Of a stretch of DNA of 64,000 bases, positions 1 through 8,708 are shown one piece after another; the first letter of the stretch is position 1, and each line of letters starts with the position of its first letter. A program made the translations under genes and the position numbers. The stretch covers positions 682,001 to 746,000 of the forward strand of contig JADJIQ010000002.1 of NCBI GenBank assembly GCA_016707005.1. Direction: 5' to 3'. The notes below the pieces were generated by a model that saw only the letters and a program-made list of their open reading frames with translations, had not been told where the DNA came from and did no database searches. The DNA comes from Ignavibacteria bacterium (GTDB lineage: Bacteria; Bacteroidota; Ignavibacteria; Kapaibacteriales; Kapaibacteriaceae).

Positions 1-60
1 GGATTGTCGATTCTTATCGATGTAATGAAGGTTCAACGCGAGGCGACCCCCCTGAAACCG

Positions 61-68
61 TAACTTTG
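61..68 (+). promoter_or_regulatory. -7 promoter element of prfC
   Basis: TAACTTTG matches the Bacteroidota -7 consensus TAnnTTTG exactly. Only six bases separate it from the ATG at 75. A start site at the usual distance would fall on or next to the start codon, so the mRNA is probably leaderless. No convincing -33 TTG was found. Confidence 0.5.
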
Positions 69-74
69 CTGGAT

Positions 75-1643
75 ATGTCCGACCTCCCAGCAGAAATCAA
101 ACGCCGACGTACCGTCGCCATCATCAGTCACCCCGATGCGGGTAAGACAACTCTTACCGAAAAGCTCCTGCTGTATTCTGGCGCTATCCATAAGGCTGGT
201 GCCGTAACAGGCGGCAAGCATACGTCCACCACGTCGGACTGGATGGAGATCGAGCAACAACGCGGCATCTCCGTTTCATCAAGTGCCATGCGCGTTGAGT
301 ACGACGGGCTTCTGCTGAACATTCTCGACACACCGGGTCACCAAGACTTCTCCGAAGACACCTATCGAACGTTGATGGCCGTTGACTCTGCCATCATGCT
401 CCTCGATGCCGGCCGCGGCGTGCAGGAACAGACCATCAAGCTCTTCAAGGTCTGCAGAGATCGAGGCATTCCGATCATCACCTTCATGAACAAGATGGAC
501 CGACCGGCTCGTGCTCCTCTTGAACTGCTCGATGAAGTTGAGCAGGTCCTTGGGATCTCTGCGATCCCGCGCACATGGCCCATTGGTGATGGACCCGATT
601 TCCGTGGGATCTTCGATAGAGCCGACAACGAGCTGTATCAATTCGAGCGTACCGTGGGCAACCGATATAAAGCTCCTGTTACGATCGGTGATATTCGAAG
701 TGCAGAACTCCGTTCTGCTATCGGTGAGATTGCTCATGACAAACTCCTCGAAGATCTCGAGTTCGTAGATCATGTGATCCCATCTTTCGATCGTGATGCC
801 TACCTCCGAGAGCAATGCACACCGGTCTTCTGGGGTTCGGCGATCACGAACTTCGGGATCGAGCACTTTCTTCGTTCGATCCTGACATTGGCGCCCCCTC
901 CTCAACCTTTCACGATGTCTACGGGGACGATCGATCCTGACAGCAAGGAATTCGTGGGCTTCGTGTATAAGGTGCAGGCCAATATGAACAAGGCCCACCG
1001 AGACCGCATCTCCTTCCTTCGCATCGTGAGCGGAAAGTTCGATCGGGGGATGACGGCCTTTCATCCTCGCAGCGGACGTGAAGCAAAACTCACGTATCCG
1101 TTTGAGATCTTTGGACGCGACAGGAAGATCATTGATGAGGCGTTTCCTGGTGATGTGATCGGCCTCACTAATCCGGGACTCTTCCAAGTAGGCGATACGA
1201 TCACCGAGCGTACACCAGCCACTATTCCGTCCTTCCCACGCTTTGCTCCCGAGATCTACGCCAAGGTTTGGCCCGCTACCGGTTCGTTCTCCAAGTCCTT
1301 CCGCAAGGGCATCGATCAACTCCGTGAAGAAGGCGTCATTCAGATCTTTACCGAGGCCGATGGGAGCCCCGTGCCCCTTGTTGGTGTAGTGGGAGAGCTC
1401 CAGCTCGAACTCTTTGCCTGGCGCATGGAGAACGAGTACAACGAGAAAGTAAAACTCGAGCGTTTGCCATACACACGTACGCGCTGGCTCCTCACGGACG
1501 TAAAGCCGGCAACCGCAGCACCTCTGATGAAGGACGAACACGGCAGAACCGTTGTGCTCTTCAAAAGCGACTGGGAGATCGACTACGTCAAACAACGTAC
1601 CGAAGGTTTGGAACTTTCTGAGAAACCTCCTGTTGATGCATAG
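75..1643 (+). CDS. prfC: Peptide chain release factor 3 (RF3)
   Basis: GTPase that removes RF1/RF2 from the ribosome after peptide release; cytoplasmic. All GTPase motifs are visible: SHPDAGKTT (G1, about residues 18-26), DTPGH (G3, about 86-90) and NKMD (G4, about 139-142), with the RF3-type GAVTGGKHTSTTSDWM segment between G1 and G2. At about 522 residues it has the usual RF3 length. An in-frame start lies nine bases upstream at 66, but the ATG at 75 is preferred because it sits six bases after a -7 element and gives the normal N-terminus. The T9SS gene follows after nine bases. Confidence 0.96.
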   Translation: MSDLPAEIKRRRTVAIISHPDAGKTTLTEKLLLYSGAIHKAGAVTGGKHTSTTSDWMEIEQQRGISVSSSAMRVEYDGLLLNILDTPGHQDFSEDTYRTLMAVDSAIMLLDAGRGVQEQTIKLFKVCRDRGIPIITFMNKMDRPARAPLELLDEVEQVLGISAIPRTWPIGDGPDFRGIFDRADNELYQFERTVGNRYKAPVTIGDIRSAELRSAIGEIAHDKLLEDLEFVDHVIPSFDRDAYLREQCTPVFWGSAITNFGIEHFLRSILTLAPPPQPFTMSTGTIDPDSKEFVGFVYKVQANMNKAHRDRISFLRIVSGKFDRGMTAFHPRSGREAKLTYPFEIFGRDRKIIDEAFPGDVIGLTNPGLFQVGDTITERTPATIPSFPRFAPEIYAKVWPATGSFSKSFRKGIDQLREEGVIQIFTEADGSPVPLVGVVGELQLELFAWRMENEYNEKVKLERLPYTRTRWLLTDVKPATAAPLMKDEHGRTVVLFKSDWEIDYVKQRTEGLELSEKPPVDA

Positions 1644-1652
1644 GGGGCTCCC

Positions 1653-4600
1653 ATGATAACGCGTTGGTTGCACACTGTCTTGATGGTCACAACCGTCGTT
1701 TTGTCGGCGATGCCTCTGTGCGCCCAAACACCCATCGGCGGTGTGGTCAATAACTACACGGCGGTAACTGGCATTCGCACTGAAGACTGTACATCGAAGA
1801 TCGACGTCGGCTCAACTACATCCCTTGCCAAGAGTGATCTTGTCCTCATCATTCAGATGAAGGGGGCGTATCAGAGCGGACAGTACAACACACGCGCTGT
1901 TGGGCTCTACGAGTTTGCAACGATCGATTCGATCTCGGGATCGACGATCATTCTCAAACATGCACTCCTCAATTCCTACGACGTGACAGGGCGAGTACAG
2001 CTCGTCCGCGTGCCGATCCTGGCCGATGCCGACGTGAACATGCCCCTTACAGGCGCTCCTTGGGATGGCATAACGGGCGGTGTGATCGCTCTAGATGTGC
2101 GCGGAACGCTTCGTTTGAACGCGAACATCGTAGCCGATGGCATTGGCTTCCGCGGCGGTGCTCGCTGGCGGGGCAATGGCACCTGCTCTGTTACAACGGC
2201 GAACGATGTGATCAACAGTCAGACCGCGGCGATGAAGGGTGAGTCCTTTGTGGAGCCTCTTGCAACGAACGTGTCCGGACGTCAAGAACTTTTCAGTGGC
2301 GGCGGTGGCGGTGTTGCACATAACTCTGGCGGCGGAGGTGGTGGCAATGGCGGCACTGGTGGACGCGGCGGCTCCCAGTGGGACGGATGCACACCGTTCT
2401 TTGATAACGGTGGGCTGGGCGGAGTTACTTCACAATTGATCATCAACACCACACCTCGTGCACGATGTGGCGGTGGCGGAGGTGCAGGTCAGAACAACGA
2501 TAACGTAGGCACCGGCGGAGCCAATGGTGGCGGCATCATCATCATTCGATGTGCAACACTCGCCGGAAACGCGAGGCGCATTACGGCCAATGGGCTTCGG
2601 CCTGCGACCGATGCTGCAAATGATGGCGCAGGCGGTGGTGGTGCCGGTGGTAGTATCATCCTGGCAGCCGCAACCGTTATTGGCGGGATCTATATCGATG
2701 CGAACGGCGGGATCGGCGGCAATGTGCGCACATCATCCAAGCATGGGCCTGGCGGTGGCGGCGGTGCAGGTACGTTCATCTACTCCGGACCAAGTCCGGT
2801 GGCCGGAATGGCCTTCTCGCTCGCCGGCGGAACGAATGGACGCAATGTCAATCAAACAGGTTCAGCGAATCAATCGTACCTCGCATTGCCTGGTGATGAC
2901 GGACAAAGTGCCTTTGGATATTCAGTTCCTGAAAACACGGGATCCGTTCCGCCATTGGATGTACGCGCACCAAGAGACACCGTTGTGTGTCCGGGCACAC
3001 CCCTCAAGTTCACGGCTGTTGTCACGGGAAATCCAACGCGTATCACATGGCGCACGTCCGGCGGCGCTGTGGTTAGTACGCAACCCGACTTTTCATTCGT
3101 CGCAGCTGCAACGGAACAATACATTGTCTCCGTAGAGAACGATATCGGTTGCATAGAATTCGATACTGTGGTTGTCTCCGTCTCTACCGGATGGAAGTTT
3201 GGTTTCCCTGATGTGACCCTCACGGCACCGTCATGTACATCGATGATGGACACGGCACTGTGGCTCTTCAACAACTCCAACACCGATGCAACCATCAGAT
3301 CCATCACATCGCCTTCGCCGAATGCAACGATCACATTTCCGAGCGCGGTAGTTCTCAAACCAGGCGAACGGTATAGGATCCCCGTTGCAGTGAATCTCCC
3401 AACCAATAGTCCGGCTACTGCTGTTCGAATTGATGTAGGCATCACTCCATGCGACACGGCGATCACGGCATTCATCGTTGTGCAACGCAATGACCGCGTC
3501 ATTACGATGTCGCCACAGCGAATCGACATGCCTGAGCAGACGGGTTGTACTTTCACTCCAGTTGACACAACGATCTACGTTCGATTTTCTTCTTCTAACA
3601 CGGATCCCCTCGCCATTACAGATATCATTGAGCAAGGGGCTATACAACTGAACTTTCCGAAGCAGTTTGCTACCAGACCGAACGTCGACATTATGATCCC
3701 AATTCAGTGGATCCCTTCTGCTGCGATGTCCGCCGGACGATTGGGCTTTGTGATCCTTGATGGGGCTTGTATTGATACTCAATGGATCGATATCGATGGG
3801 AAGGTCAATGCTCCGCGAATAGCAGCAACGCCGTTCGTTGATGTAAGCACGTTGATCCTCTGTCAGAACTCCCGGGCAGAAGTTGACGTTGAGCTCACGT
3901 CTCAGGATACCACAACGTGGGAAGTATCCGATGTCTCCATCGTAGGTTCCGCAACAACGGACATTACAATCGGCACCCGATTTGTTTCACGTCGCACAGT
4001 TCGGGTCAACGTCACACCAACACAGGTCGGCCCGTACGAGATCATCCTTACAATTCGTCTCCAGCCTTGTGACACAAACGTGGTCATTCGGATCCGAGGT
4101 AATGCTGTAGACGTTTCTGCTGACGGAACACCACTGTTGGTATACACAGAACCTGTGATTGGTCGACGTCAGTCTCTTCGATCAGCGTATACTAACACCG
4201 GTACTACAGACATTCACATCAGCGCTGTTACGGCACCACAAGCCCCTTTCACGATCACAACCACAACACCAGTAGTGCCATGTGTGCTGACTCCAGGGCA
4301 ACAACTCTTCGTTGATGTGGAGCTGCTTCAACGGTTTGGTGTACATGTGGACAGTCTTGTCGTTACCGTCGACGCTCCATGTCTAGGCACACTTACCACC
4401 GTATTGCAGGCAGAGGCCACGGCGATAACCGGTGTTGCAATGCCTGACCTAACGGCCGGTATCGGAGTGTTGGACACCGTACCCGTACTGCTCGTGCGAC
4501 GTCCGGCGATTGACAGTACCCTGCTTGATGAGTTCCGAGTTTCCATCTCGTGGAGCGCACGAGAACTTGCCGTTTCCGCTGGCCAAGACGCTCGTGCGTC

Positions 4601-5093
4601 GTGGGAGGTAGAGTTCATCGACGATAAGGTTGTGACAAACATCATCGGCCGATGGGATGGTTCGGACACCCTCGCATTGATCCCCGTTACGACATTATTG
4701 TCGCCGTCTACACGCACAGATCTGCTCTTCATTCGCGAGCCCGGCTTCCTCTGGACAGGCCAACAATCCCTCGTGGAGTATGACGACGGGTCCATGACTA
4801 TCGACGATGTGTGCGCAACTCGCAACATCCGCACCATTCTTTTCAATGGTGTAGGCGCATTGACCATTGCCCCACATCCCGTACGAGAGACCCTCACTCT
4901 GCATTTCGATGACGATCGCTCTCATAGTGCCGTCATCGAGATCATCAACGTCATGGGGCAGACAGTTCTCTCTGCAACCACCACCATCGATCGCGAGTGT
5001 TCGATCGATGTCCACGAACTTGCCCGGGGCTCGTACATCCTGCGTGCCACCATCGGCACTGCTGAACGCACTGCGCCACTGCTGATTCATTGA
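1653..5093 (+). CDS. Glycine-rich T9SS-exported surface protein
   Basis: Large secreted protein of 1146 residues, not recognised as a named family. A signal peptide (about residues 1-25, ending LCAQ) is followed by a domain with long glycine runs between about 215 and 400 (repeated GGGGG, GGGGAG and GGGGAGG blocks alternating with beta-like strands). Next come several Ig-like or ASPM/Hydin-like segments of about 100 residues. The last 80 residues (NPxP-like APHPVRETL, then IINVMGQ and LARGSYILR) form a type A T9SS sorting domain. It should be moved across the outer membrane by T9SS and anchored or released at the surface. An adhesin or matrix role is inference. It starts nine bases after prfC. 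Confidence 0.8.
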   Translation: MITRWLHTVLMVTTVVLSAMPLCAQTPIGGVVNNYTAVTGIRTEDCTSKIDVGSTTSLAKSDLVLIIQMKGAYQSGQYNTRAVGLYEFATIDSISGSTIILKHALLNSYDVTGRVQLVRVPILADADVNMPLTGAPWDGITGGVIALDVRGTLRLNANIVADGIGFRGGARWRGNGTCSVTTANDVINSQTAAMKGESFVEPLATNVSGRQELFSGGGGGVAHNSGGGGGGNGGTGGRGGSQWDGCTPFFDNGGLGGVTSQLIINTTPRARCGGGGGAGQNNDNVGTGGANGGGIIIIRCATLAGNARRITANGLRPATDAANDGAGGGGAGGSIILAAATVIGGIYIDANGGIGGNVRTSSKHGPGGGGGAGTFIYSGPSPVAGMAFSLAGGTNGRNVNQTGSANQSYLALPGDDGQSAFGYSVPENTGSVPPLDVRAPRDTVVCPGTPLKFTAVVTGNPTRITWRTSGGAVVSTQPDFSFVAAATEQYIVSVENDIGCIEFDTVVVSVSTGWKFGFPDVTLTAPSCTSMMDTALWLFNNSNTDATIRSITSPSPNATITFPSAVVLKPGERYRIPVAVNLPTNSPATAVRIDVGITPCDTAITAFIVVQRNDRVITMSPQRIDMPEQTGCTFTPVDTTIYVRFSSSNTDPLAITDIIEQGAIQLNFPKQFATRPNVDIMIPIQWIPSAAMSAGRLGFVILDGACIDTQWIDIDGKVNAPRIAATPFVDVSTLILCQNSRAEVDVELTSQDTTTWEVSDVSIVGSATTDITIGTRFVSRRTVRVNVTPTQVGPYEIILTIRLQPCDTNVVIRIRGNAVDVSADGTPLLVYTEPVIGRRQSLRSAYTNTGTTDIHISAVTAPQAPFTITTTTPVVPCVLTPGQQLFVDVELLQRFGVHVDSLVVTVDAPCLGTLTTVLQAEATAITGVAMPDLTAGIGVLDTVPVLLVRRPAIDSTLLDEFRVSISWSARELAVSAGQDARASWEVEFIDDKVVTNIIGRWDGSDTLALIPVTTLLSPSTRTDLLFIREPGFLWTGQQSLVEYDDGSMTIDDVCATRNIRTILFNGVGALTIAPHPVRETLTLHFDDDRSHSAVIEIINVMGQTVLSATTTIDRECSIDVHELARGSYILRATIGTAERTAPLLIH

Positions 5094-5118
5094 GCTGCTC
5101 AACCCCCACGACCCCACC

Positions 5119-5163
5119 CCCACGACTTCGTCGTGGGCTAGCATTCTTTCGCCCCTACGGGGC
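5119..5163. repeat. REP-like two-hairpin element
   Basis: Two perfect hairpins in tandem: an 8-bp stem CCCACGAC/GTCGTGGG with a TTC loop (5119-5137), and a 5-bp stem GCCCC/GGGGC with a TAC loop (5151-5163), joined by 13 bases. The upstream 20 bases contain a decayed copy of the first arm (CCCCCACGACCCCA). The layout resembles repetitive extragenic palindromes. No RAYT transposase is present in the window. It could also end transcription of the gene that stops at 5093, although there is no T tract. Confidence 0.6.
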
Positions 5164-5262
5164 TGTTCTGTGTTCGCTGTTCGCTGTTCGCTGTTCTGTG
5201 TTCGCTGTTCTGTGTTCGCTGTTCTGTGTTCGCTGTTCTGTGTTCGCTGTTCTGTGTTCGCT
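5163..5262. repeat. Tandem repeat, 7-bp and 14-bp units
   Basis: About 100 bases made of CTGTTCG and CTGTTCTGTGTTCG units in head-to-tail copies. The array begins at the second REP hairpin and runs into the pirin stop codon at 5261. An open frame reads through it on the + strand (5090-5428), but its product is only repeated Cys/Ser/Leu/Phe/Val and it overlaps pirin, so it is not taken as a gene. Confidence 0.85.
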
Positions 5263-6121
5263 ATTCAGCGAGCGTCCCCATCTTCCCACCGGCATAATCC
5301 CTAAAGGCTGCGCGGAGTTCGTCGTCTGTGTTCATCACGAACGGACCATACATCGCAACGGGCTCATTCAACGGATCGCCGGCAAGGAAGAGCAACGAGC
5401 CATCAGTAAGTGTTTCGATCTCAATTGAGTCTCCTTCTGTTCCGAAGGCAACGAGATGATGGCGATCCACGGTGTGTTCACCGTTGATCTTCATCGAGCC
5501 ATTGAGGACATAGAGCAACACTTGTTGATGTGATGATGACGGAATAGTGCCTTTGGCTCCGGCAGTGAAGTGACCCATTGCCGTGATCATGGGGCTATGT
5601 GTAGTAGCCGGACCGGACACACTTCCATAAATGCCTGCCACAACTTCCAGCGTAAGAGCACCATCGAGCAGTGAAACGCGTGGAATGTCTGTTCGGTGCA
5701 ATTCTTGGTAGGCCGGGTCGATCATTTTCTTTGCCGCAGGGAGGTTCGCCCAGAGCTGGATGAGTTCAAGTTCGCCCCCTGACTCCTGAAGATCTGCCGT
5801 TGGACCTTCACTATGAACAATGCCGCTTCCGCTGGTGATCCACTGCACTTCTCCGGCTCCGATCCTGCCTTCGTTGCCGAGGGAGTCGCGGTGCAGCACG
5901 CTCCCTCGGTACACGAATGTCACAGGCTCAAATCCGCGATGTGGATGCGGATCGATGCGATGCGCTGAAGCGCCTGCCTCAAACGTTTGCGGTCCTGCAT
6001 GGTGAAGAAGCAGGAACGGATCTGCAATGCGCAGCGCAGCAGTTGGAAGTGGTTGTGCCACTACCAAGGGGCCAACGCCGGTCATGTGAGAGTTGGTGAT
6101 GAGGCGGACGGTGCGATTCAT
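5261..6121 (-). CDS. Pirin family protein
   Basis: Bicupin of 286 residues. The N-terminal cupin has the pirin metal-site pattern: H59 and H61 in DPHPHRGFE, then H103 and E105 in GSGIVHSE. Family members bind Fe or Ni; some have quercetinase activity and others act as redox-sensing cofactors, so the substrate cannot be stated. It lies 19 bases downstream of yceI on the same strand and is probably co-transcribed from the operator-flanked promoter at 6714-6750. Its stop codon abuts the tandem repeat. A second Met at residue 13 is an alternative start. Confidence 0.9.
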   Translation of the reverse strand: MNRTVRLITNSHMTGVGPLVVAQPLPTAALRIADPFLLLHHAGPQTFEAGASAHRIDPHPHRGFEPVTFVYRGSVLHRDSLGNEGRIGAGEVQWITSGSGIVHSEGPTADLQESGGELELIQLWANLPAAKKMIDPAYQELHRTDIPRVSLLDGALTLEVVAGIYGSVSGPATTHSPMITAMGHFTAGAKGTIPSSSHQQVLLYVLNGSMKINGEHTVDRHHLVAFGTEGDSIEIETLTDGSLLFLAGDPLNEPVAMYGPFVMNTDDELRAAFRDYAGGKMGTLAE

Positions 6122-6140
6122 GGTGTATGATCCGTAGTTG

Positions 6141-6686
6141 TTAGGCTGCCACTTCTTCAGTAACGAGCTTTTGAAGTTGTACGTTGAGAATGAGTTTCAC
6201 GGCATCTGATACAACGATACCACCGGCTTCTGTAACACCATTCCACGAGAGACCAAAGTCCTTGCGGTTGATCGACCCATTGAGCTCAAAACCGGCCTTG
6301 ACGTTGCCATAGAAGTCAACCATTTGTCCGCCATATTCGGCATTGAGTGTGACGGGCTTTGTGATGTCGCGAATGGTAAGATCTCCATGTAGCACGAACT
6401 CATTTTCCGATGTCTTGGTAAGACCCTTCCCTGAAAACTTCATAACTGGGAATTTCTCTGCGTTGAAGAAGTCATCGCTCTTGAGGTGGTTGTCTCGCAT
6501 CTCATTCTTTGTGGTGATGCTAGCCACGTCTGCCTCAAATGCGAATGTTGCATCCGCAAAGTCATCTCCCGGAGCATCAACATCAACGCGGTAGGATGTG
6601 AATTCCCCGGTCACGGTGTTGATCATAAGGTGCTTTACCTTGAATTGCACGTCTGTGTGCAGCGTGTCGACGGTCCATTTTGCCAT
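6141..6686 (-). CDS. YceI family lipid-binding protein
   Basis: Lipocalin-like protein of 181 residues that in characterised relatives binds polyisoprenoids in a beta-barrel. The family signature is clear: W-x-VDTLHTDVQFKVKHLMI at the start, then SDDFFNAEKFPVMKF and GDLTIRDITKPV. Unlike E. coli YceI it has no signal peptide, so it is predicted to be cytoplasmic. It is the first gene of a two-gene operon with pirin. yceI-pirin pairs are often stress- or MarR-controlled; the two palindromes over its promoter agree with that, but no regulator gene lies nearby. Confidence 0.93.
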   Translation of the reverse strand: MAKWTVDTLHTDVQFKVKHLMINTVTGEFTSYRVDVDAPGDDFADATFAFEADVASITTKNEMRDNHLKSDDFFNAEKFPVMKFSGKGLTKTSENEFVLHGDLTIRDITKPVTLNAEYGGQMVDFYGNVKAGFELNGSINRKDFGLSWNGVTEAGGIVVSDAVKLILNVQLQKLVTEEVAA

Positions 6687-6713
6687 TGCAGAACTCCGAA
6701 GTGGTTTGAATTA

Positions 6714-6750
6714 TGTGTTACAACACAAATATATGTGTTACGACACATAT
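6714..6750 (-). promoter_or_regulatory. yceI promoter with two palindromic operators
   Basis: On the minus strand a perfect -7 box TATATTTG (plus-strand 6726-6733) sits between two palindromes of the same sequence: TGTGT-TACA-ACACA at 6714-6727 and ATATGTGT-TACG-ACACATAT at 6731-6750. Their centres are 20 bp apart, two helical turns, so two dimers would bind the same face. The mRNA leader would be about 35 nt. MarR-type control is inference. Confidence 0.75.
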
Positions 6751-6904
6751 CTTCCTAATTTATTTTTCCCTTTTTTCAAATAGTTGTGAAGCTTGACTGA
6801 AATATTCGTGCTGACGAGTTACTCGTTTTTCGGTCAAATGTCCGGGCATCTGTTCCGTTAAACAATATCTATTGCTGAGTTGATAAGGTGCCTACAGGAA
6901 TACA

Positions 6905-7948
6905 ATGCCAAAACGACAGTACTCAAATCGAGAAGTAAACAGAGCTGGCGAGATGCTAAAGAACCTAGCAAGTGGCGAGGAGGCACTTCACGCAGATGAA
7001 GTTCTTACTTACTGGAGATACATACACCTACCAGTCATCAATACTTTTCAAGCAATGCTTAGGCAAAAGTTAAAGAGCGACTTTGACAACGGATTTATCT
7101 CTCAAAGGTTGAAAAGAAGATCGTCCATTGTTTCAAAATTGATCCGACCGGGCAATGAGAGCAAGCAACTATCAACAATGCAGGATATAGCAGGTATTCG
7201 CGCAGTAGTGGACAACCTAGATGATGTATGGCGGCTGACCCGACTATTGGGATCTCATTCGAAACACAAGCGGAGGAAGTTCCAGGATTACATCAGCTCC
7301 CCCAAGTCAGACGGCTATCGGGGCGTCCACTTTGTTTTCGAATACACGACACCTACGCAACCAGAGAGCATTGGACTGAAGATCGAAGTGCAAATCCGTA
7401 CACAATTGATGCATGCCTGGGCGACAGCGGTTGAGACTGTTGGGACCTTCACGGGTAACTCGTTAAAGTCTGGAGAAGGTCCATCACAGGATTTAGATTT
7501 TTTCAAGATTGCCGGTGACGCGATAGCAAGTCTCGAATCAACTAACATACTTCACTTTAGTAAGGCAGATACAGATTTACTGAATACCGTAGTTGAGCAG
7601 TACAATGCACTTGGCATCAAAGAGAAATGGAAGGCTTATCAACAGGTCATACAGAGCATTCCTGGGTCAACGGGAAAACAGAACAAGAAGTACTTCCTCA
7701 TTATTCTGGATATAAAAAGAGGCATCACCAAGGTCACGAGCTTTTCTCCAAAGGAGGTTTCGATGGCCAATCGAATGTATACGCAGTACGAACGTAGTTT
7801 TGGAAATGATCCAGATATGCAGATTGTACTTGTATCTGTTGATCAGATTGACGCATTACGAAGAGCTTACCCCAGCTTTTTCCTTGATGGAATGGCATTT
7901 CTTAAGATCATGGATAACATGACCGAAACAATTCGTGGTGGCAGCTAA
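6905..7948 (+). CDS. RelA/SpoT nucleotidyltransferase-domain protein
   Basis: Protein of 347 residues with the (p)ppGpp synthetase fold: basic loop LKRRSSIVSK (about 69-78), MQDIAGIRAVV (92-102), DYISSPKSDGYRGVH (128-142) and EVQIRTQLMHAWATAVE (161-177). No HD hydrolase, TGS or ACT domain is present, so it is a stand-alone synthetase-type protein. The C-terminal 170 residues match nothing I recognise. It may make an alarmone or, like toxic small alarmone synthetases, modify ATP or tRNA; the sequence does not decide. It stands alone between divergent yceI and convergent deoC, is visibly AT-richer than its neighbours and lacks a TAnnTTTG box, which suggests recent acquisition. Confidence 0.85.
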   Translation: MPKRQYSNREVNRAGEMLKNLASGEEALHADEVLTYWRYIHLPVINTFQAMLRQKLKSDFDNGFISQRLKRRSSIVSKLIRPGNESKQLSTMQDIAGIRAVVDNLDDVWRLTRLLGSHSKHKRRKFQDYISSPKSDGYRGVHFVFEYTTPTQPESIGLKIEVQIRTQLMHAWATAVETVGTFTGNSLKSGEGPSQDLDFFKIAGDAIASLESTNILHFSKADTDLLNTVVEQYNALGIKEKWKAYQQVIQSIPGSTGKQNKKYFLIILDIKRGITKVTSFSPKEVSMANRMYTQYERSFGNDPDMQIVLVSVDQIDALRRAYPSFFLDGMAFLKIMDNMTETIRGGS

Positions 7949-8059
7949 TTCTAGCAGATAGTTAAGGTGTTTTCTACTACTCTCGCCAGAACTCTTGATT
8001 GTTGCGACGACTCTTGTGCCTAAACTCGTTACAAAAAGTCAAAGGTCAATACAAGGGGC
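7949..8059. other. Short convergent spacer after the RelA/SpoT-domain gene
   Basis: 110 bases between the convergent RelA/SpoT-like gene and deoC. I see no hairpin with a T run and no ORF with coding character. The only notable element is an AAGGGGC motif at about 8053. Confidence 0.4.
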
Positions 8060-8707
8060 TTAGCCTTGCACGATCAGAACCCCAGATGACGTGCCGAGTC
8101 GGGCTGCGCCTGCTTCGATCATCGCAAGAGCCGTTGTGCGGTCTCGGATACCGCCGCTGGCCTTGACCAGGACATTTGGTCCTACTTTCTCCCGCAAGAG
8201 CCGAACATCATCCAACGTTGCCCCGCCCGTAGAGAACCCTGTTGAGGTCTTGATGTAATCCGCACCGGACTGCGTCACGATCGAACACATACGTTTCTTC
8301 TCATCATCAGTGAGGAGACACGTTTCGATGATCACTTTCACAATGGCGTCACGTTCGTGTGATACTTCACAAACACTTCGCAGATCATCTAACACACTGT
8401 CATACATTCCACTCTTGAGCGCTGTAATGGATGTAACAACATCGATCTCCTTAGCGCCCCGTTCAATTGCATCGATGGTCTCAGCCACCTTTGTAGAAGT
8501 TGTGGACGCACCAAGAGGAAACCCAACTACCGTGCACACGGCCACAGTTCCACCGCGCAGGATGGCCGCTGCCCTTGCAACATGCCAAGGGAGAATACAC
8601 ACGGACGCAAACCCATACTGCACCGCTTCGGCACATAGGACATCAACAGCCTGCGCAGTTGACTCAGGCTTCAAAACGGTGTGATCGATGTAGGGGGCGA
8701 TGTTCAT
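8060..8707 (-). CDS. deoC: Deoxyribose-phosphate aldolase
   Basis: Class I aldolase converting 2-deoxyribose 5-phosphate to glyceraldehyde 3-phosphate and acetaldehyde, in deoxynucleoside catabolism. At 215 residues it has normal length for the short DeoC family. The Schiff-base lysine is K153 in YIKTSTGF; the other active-site residues are D89 in KEIDVV and K182 in VKASGGIR. No other deo gene is nearby. Its ATG directly follows the 8-bp repeat array, so the leader of its mRNA would consist of repeat units and no Shine-Dalgarno sequence is present. Confidence 0.97.
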   Translation of the reverse strand: MNIAPYIDHTVLKPESTAQAVDVLCAEAVQYGFASVCILPWHVARAAAILRGGTVAVCTVVGFPLGASTTSTKVAETIDAIERGAKEIDVVTSITALKSGMYDSVLDDLRSVCEVSHERDAIVKVIIETCLLTDDEKKRMCSIVTQSGADYIKTSTGFSTGGATLDDVRLLREKVGPNVLVKASGGIRDRTTALAMIEAGAARLGTSSGVLIVQG

Positions 8708-8708
8708 G

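Noticed and set aside
279..1727. Long open frame antisense to prfC
   Set aside because: It is the reverse complement of a highly conserved GTPase gene; its product has no recognisable motif and an unnatural composition.
5090..5428. 112-codon frame across the tandem repeat
   Set aside because: The product is a translation of the repeat followed by antisense pirin; it overlaps the pirin 3' end.
6905..7948. Toxin-antitoxin pair with the RelA/SpoT-domain gene as toxin
   Set aside because: No small antitoxin ORF with coding character lies in 6687-6904 or 7949-8059; a fused or trans antitoxin remains possible but is not shown.
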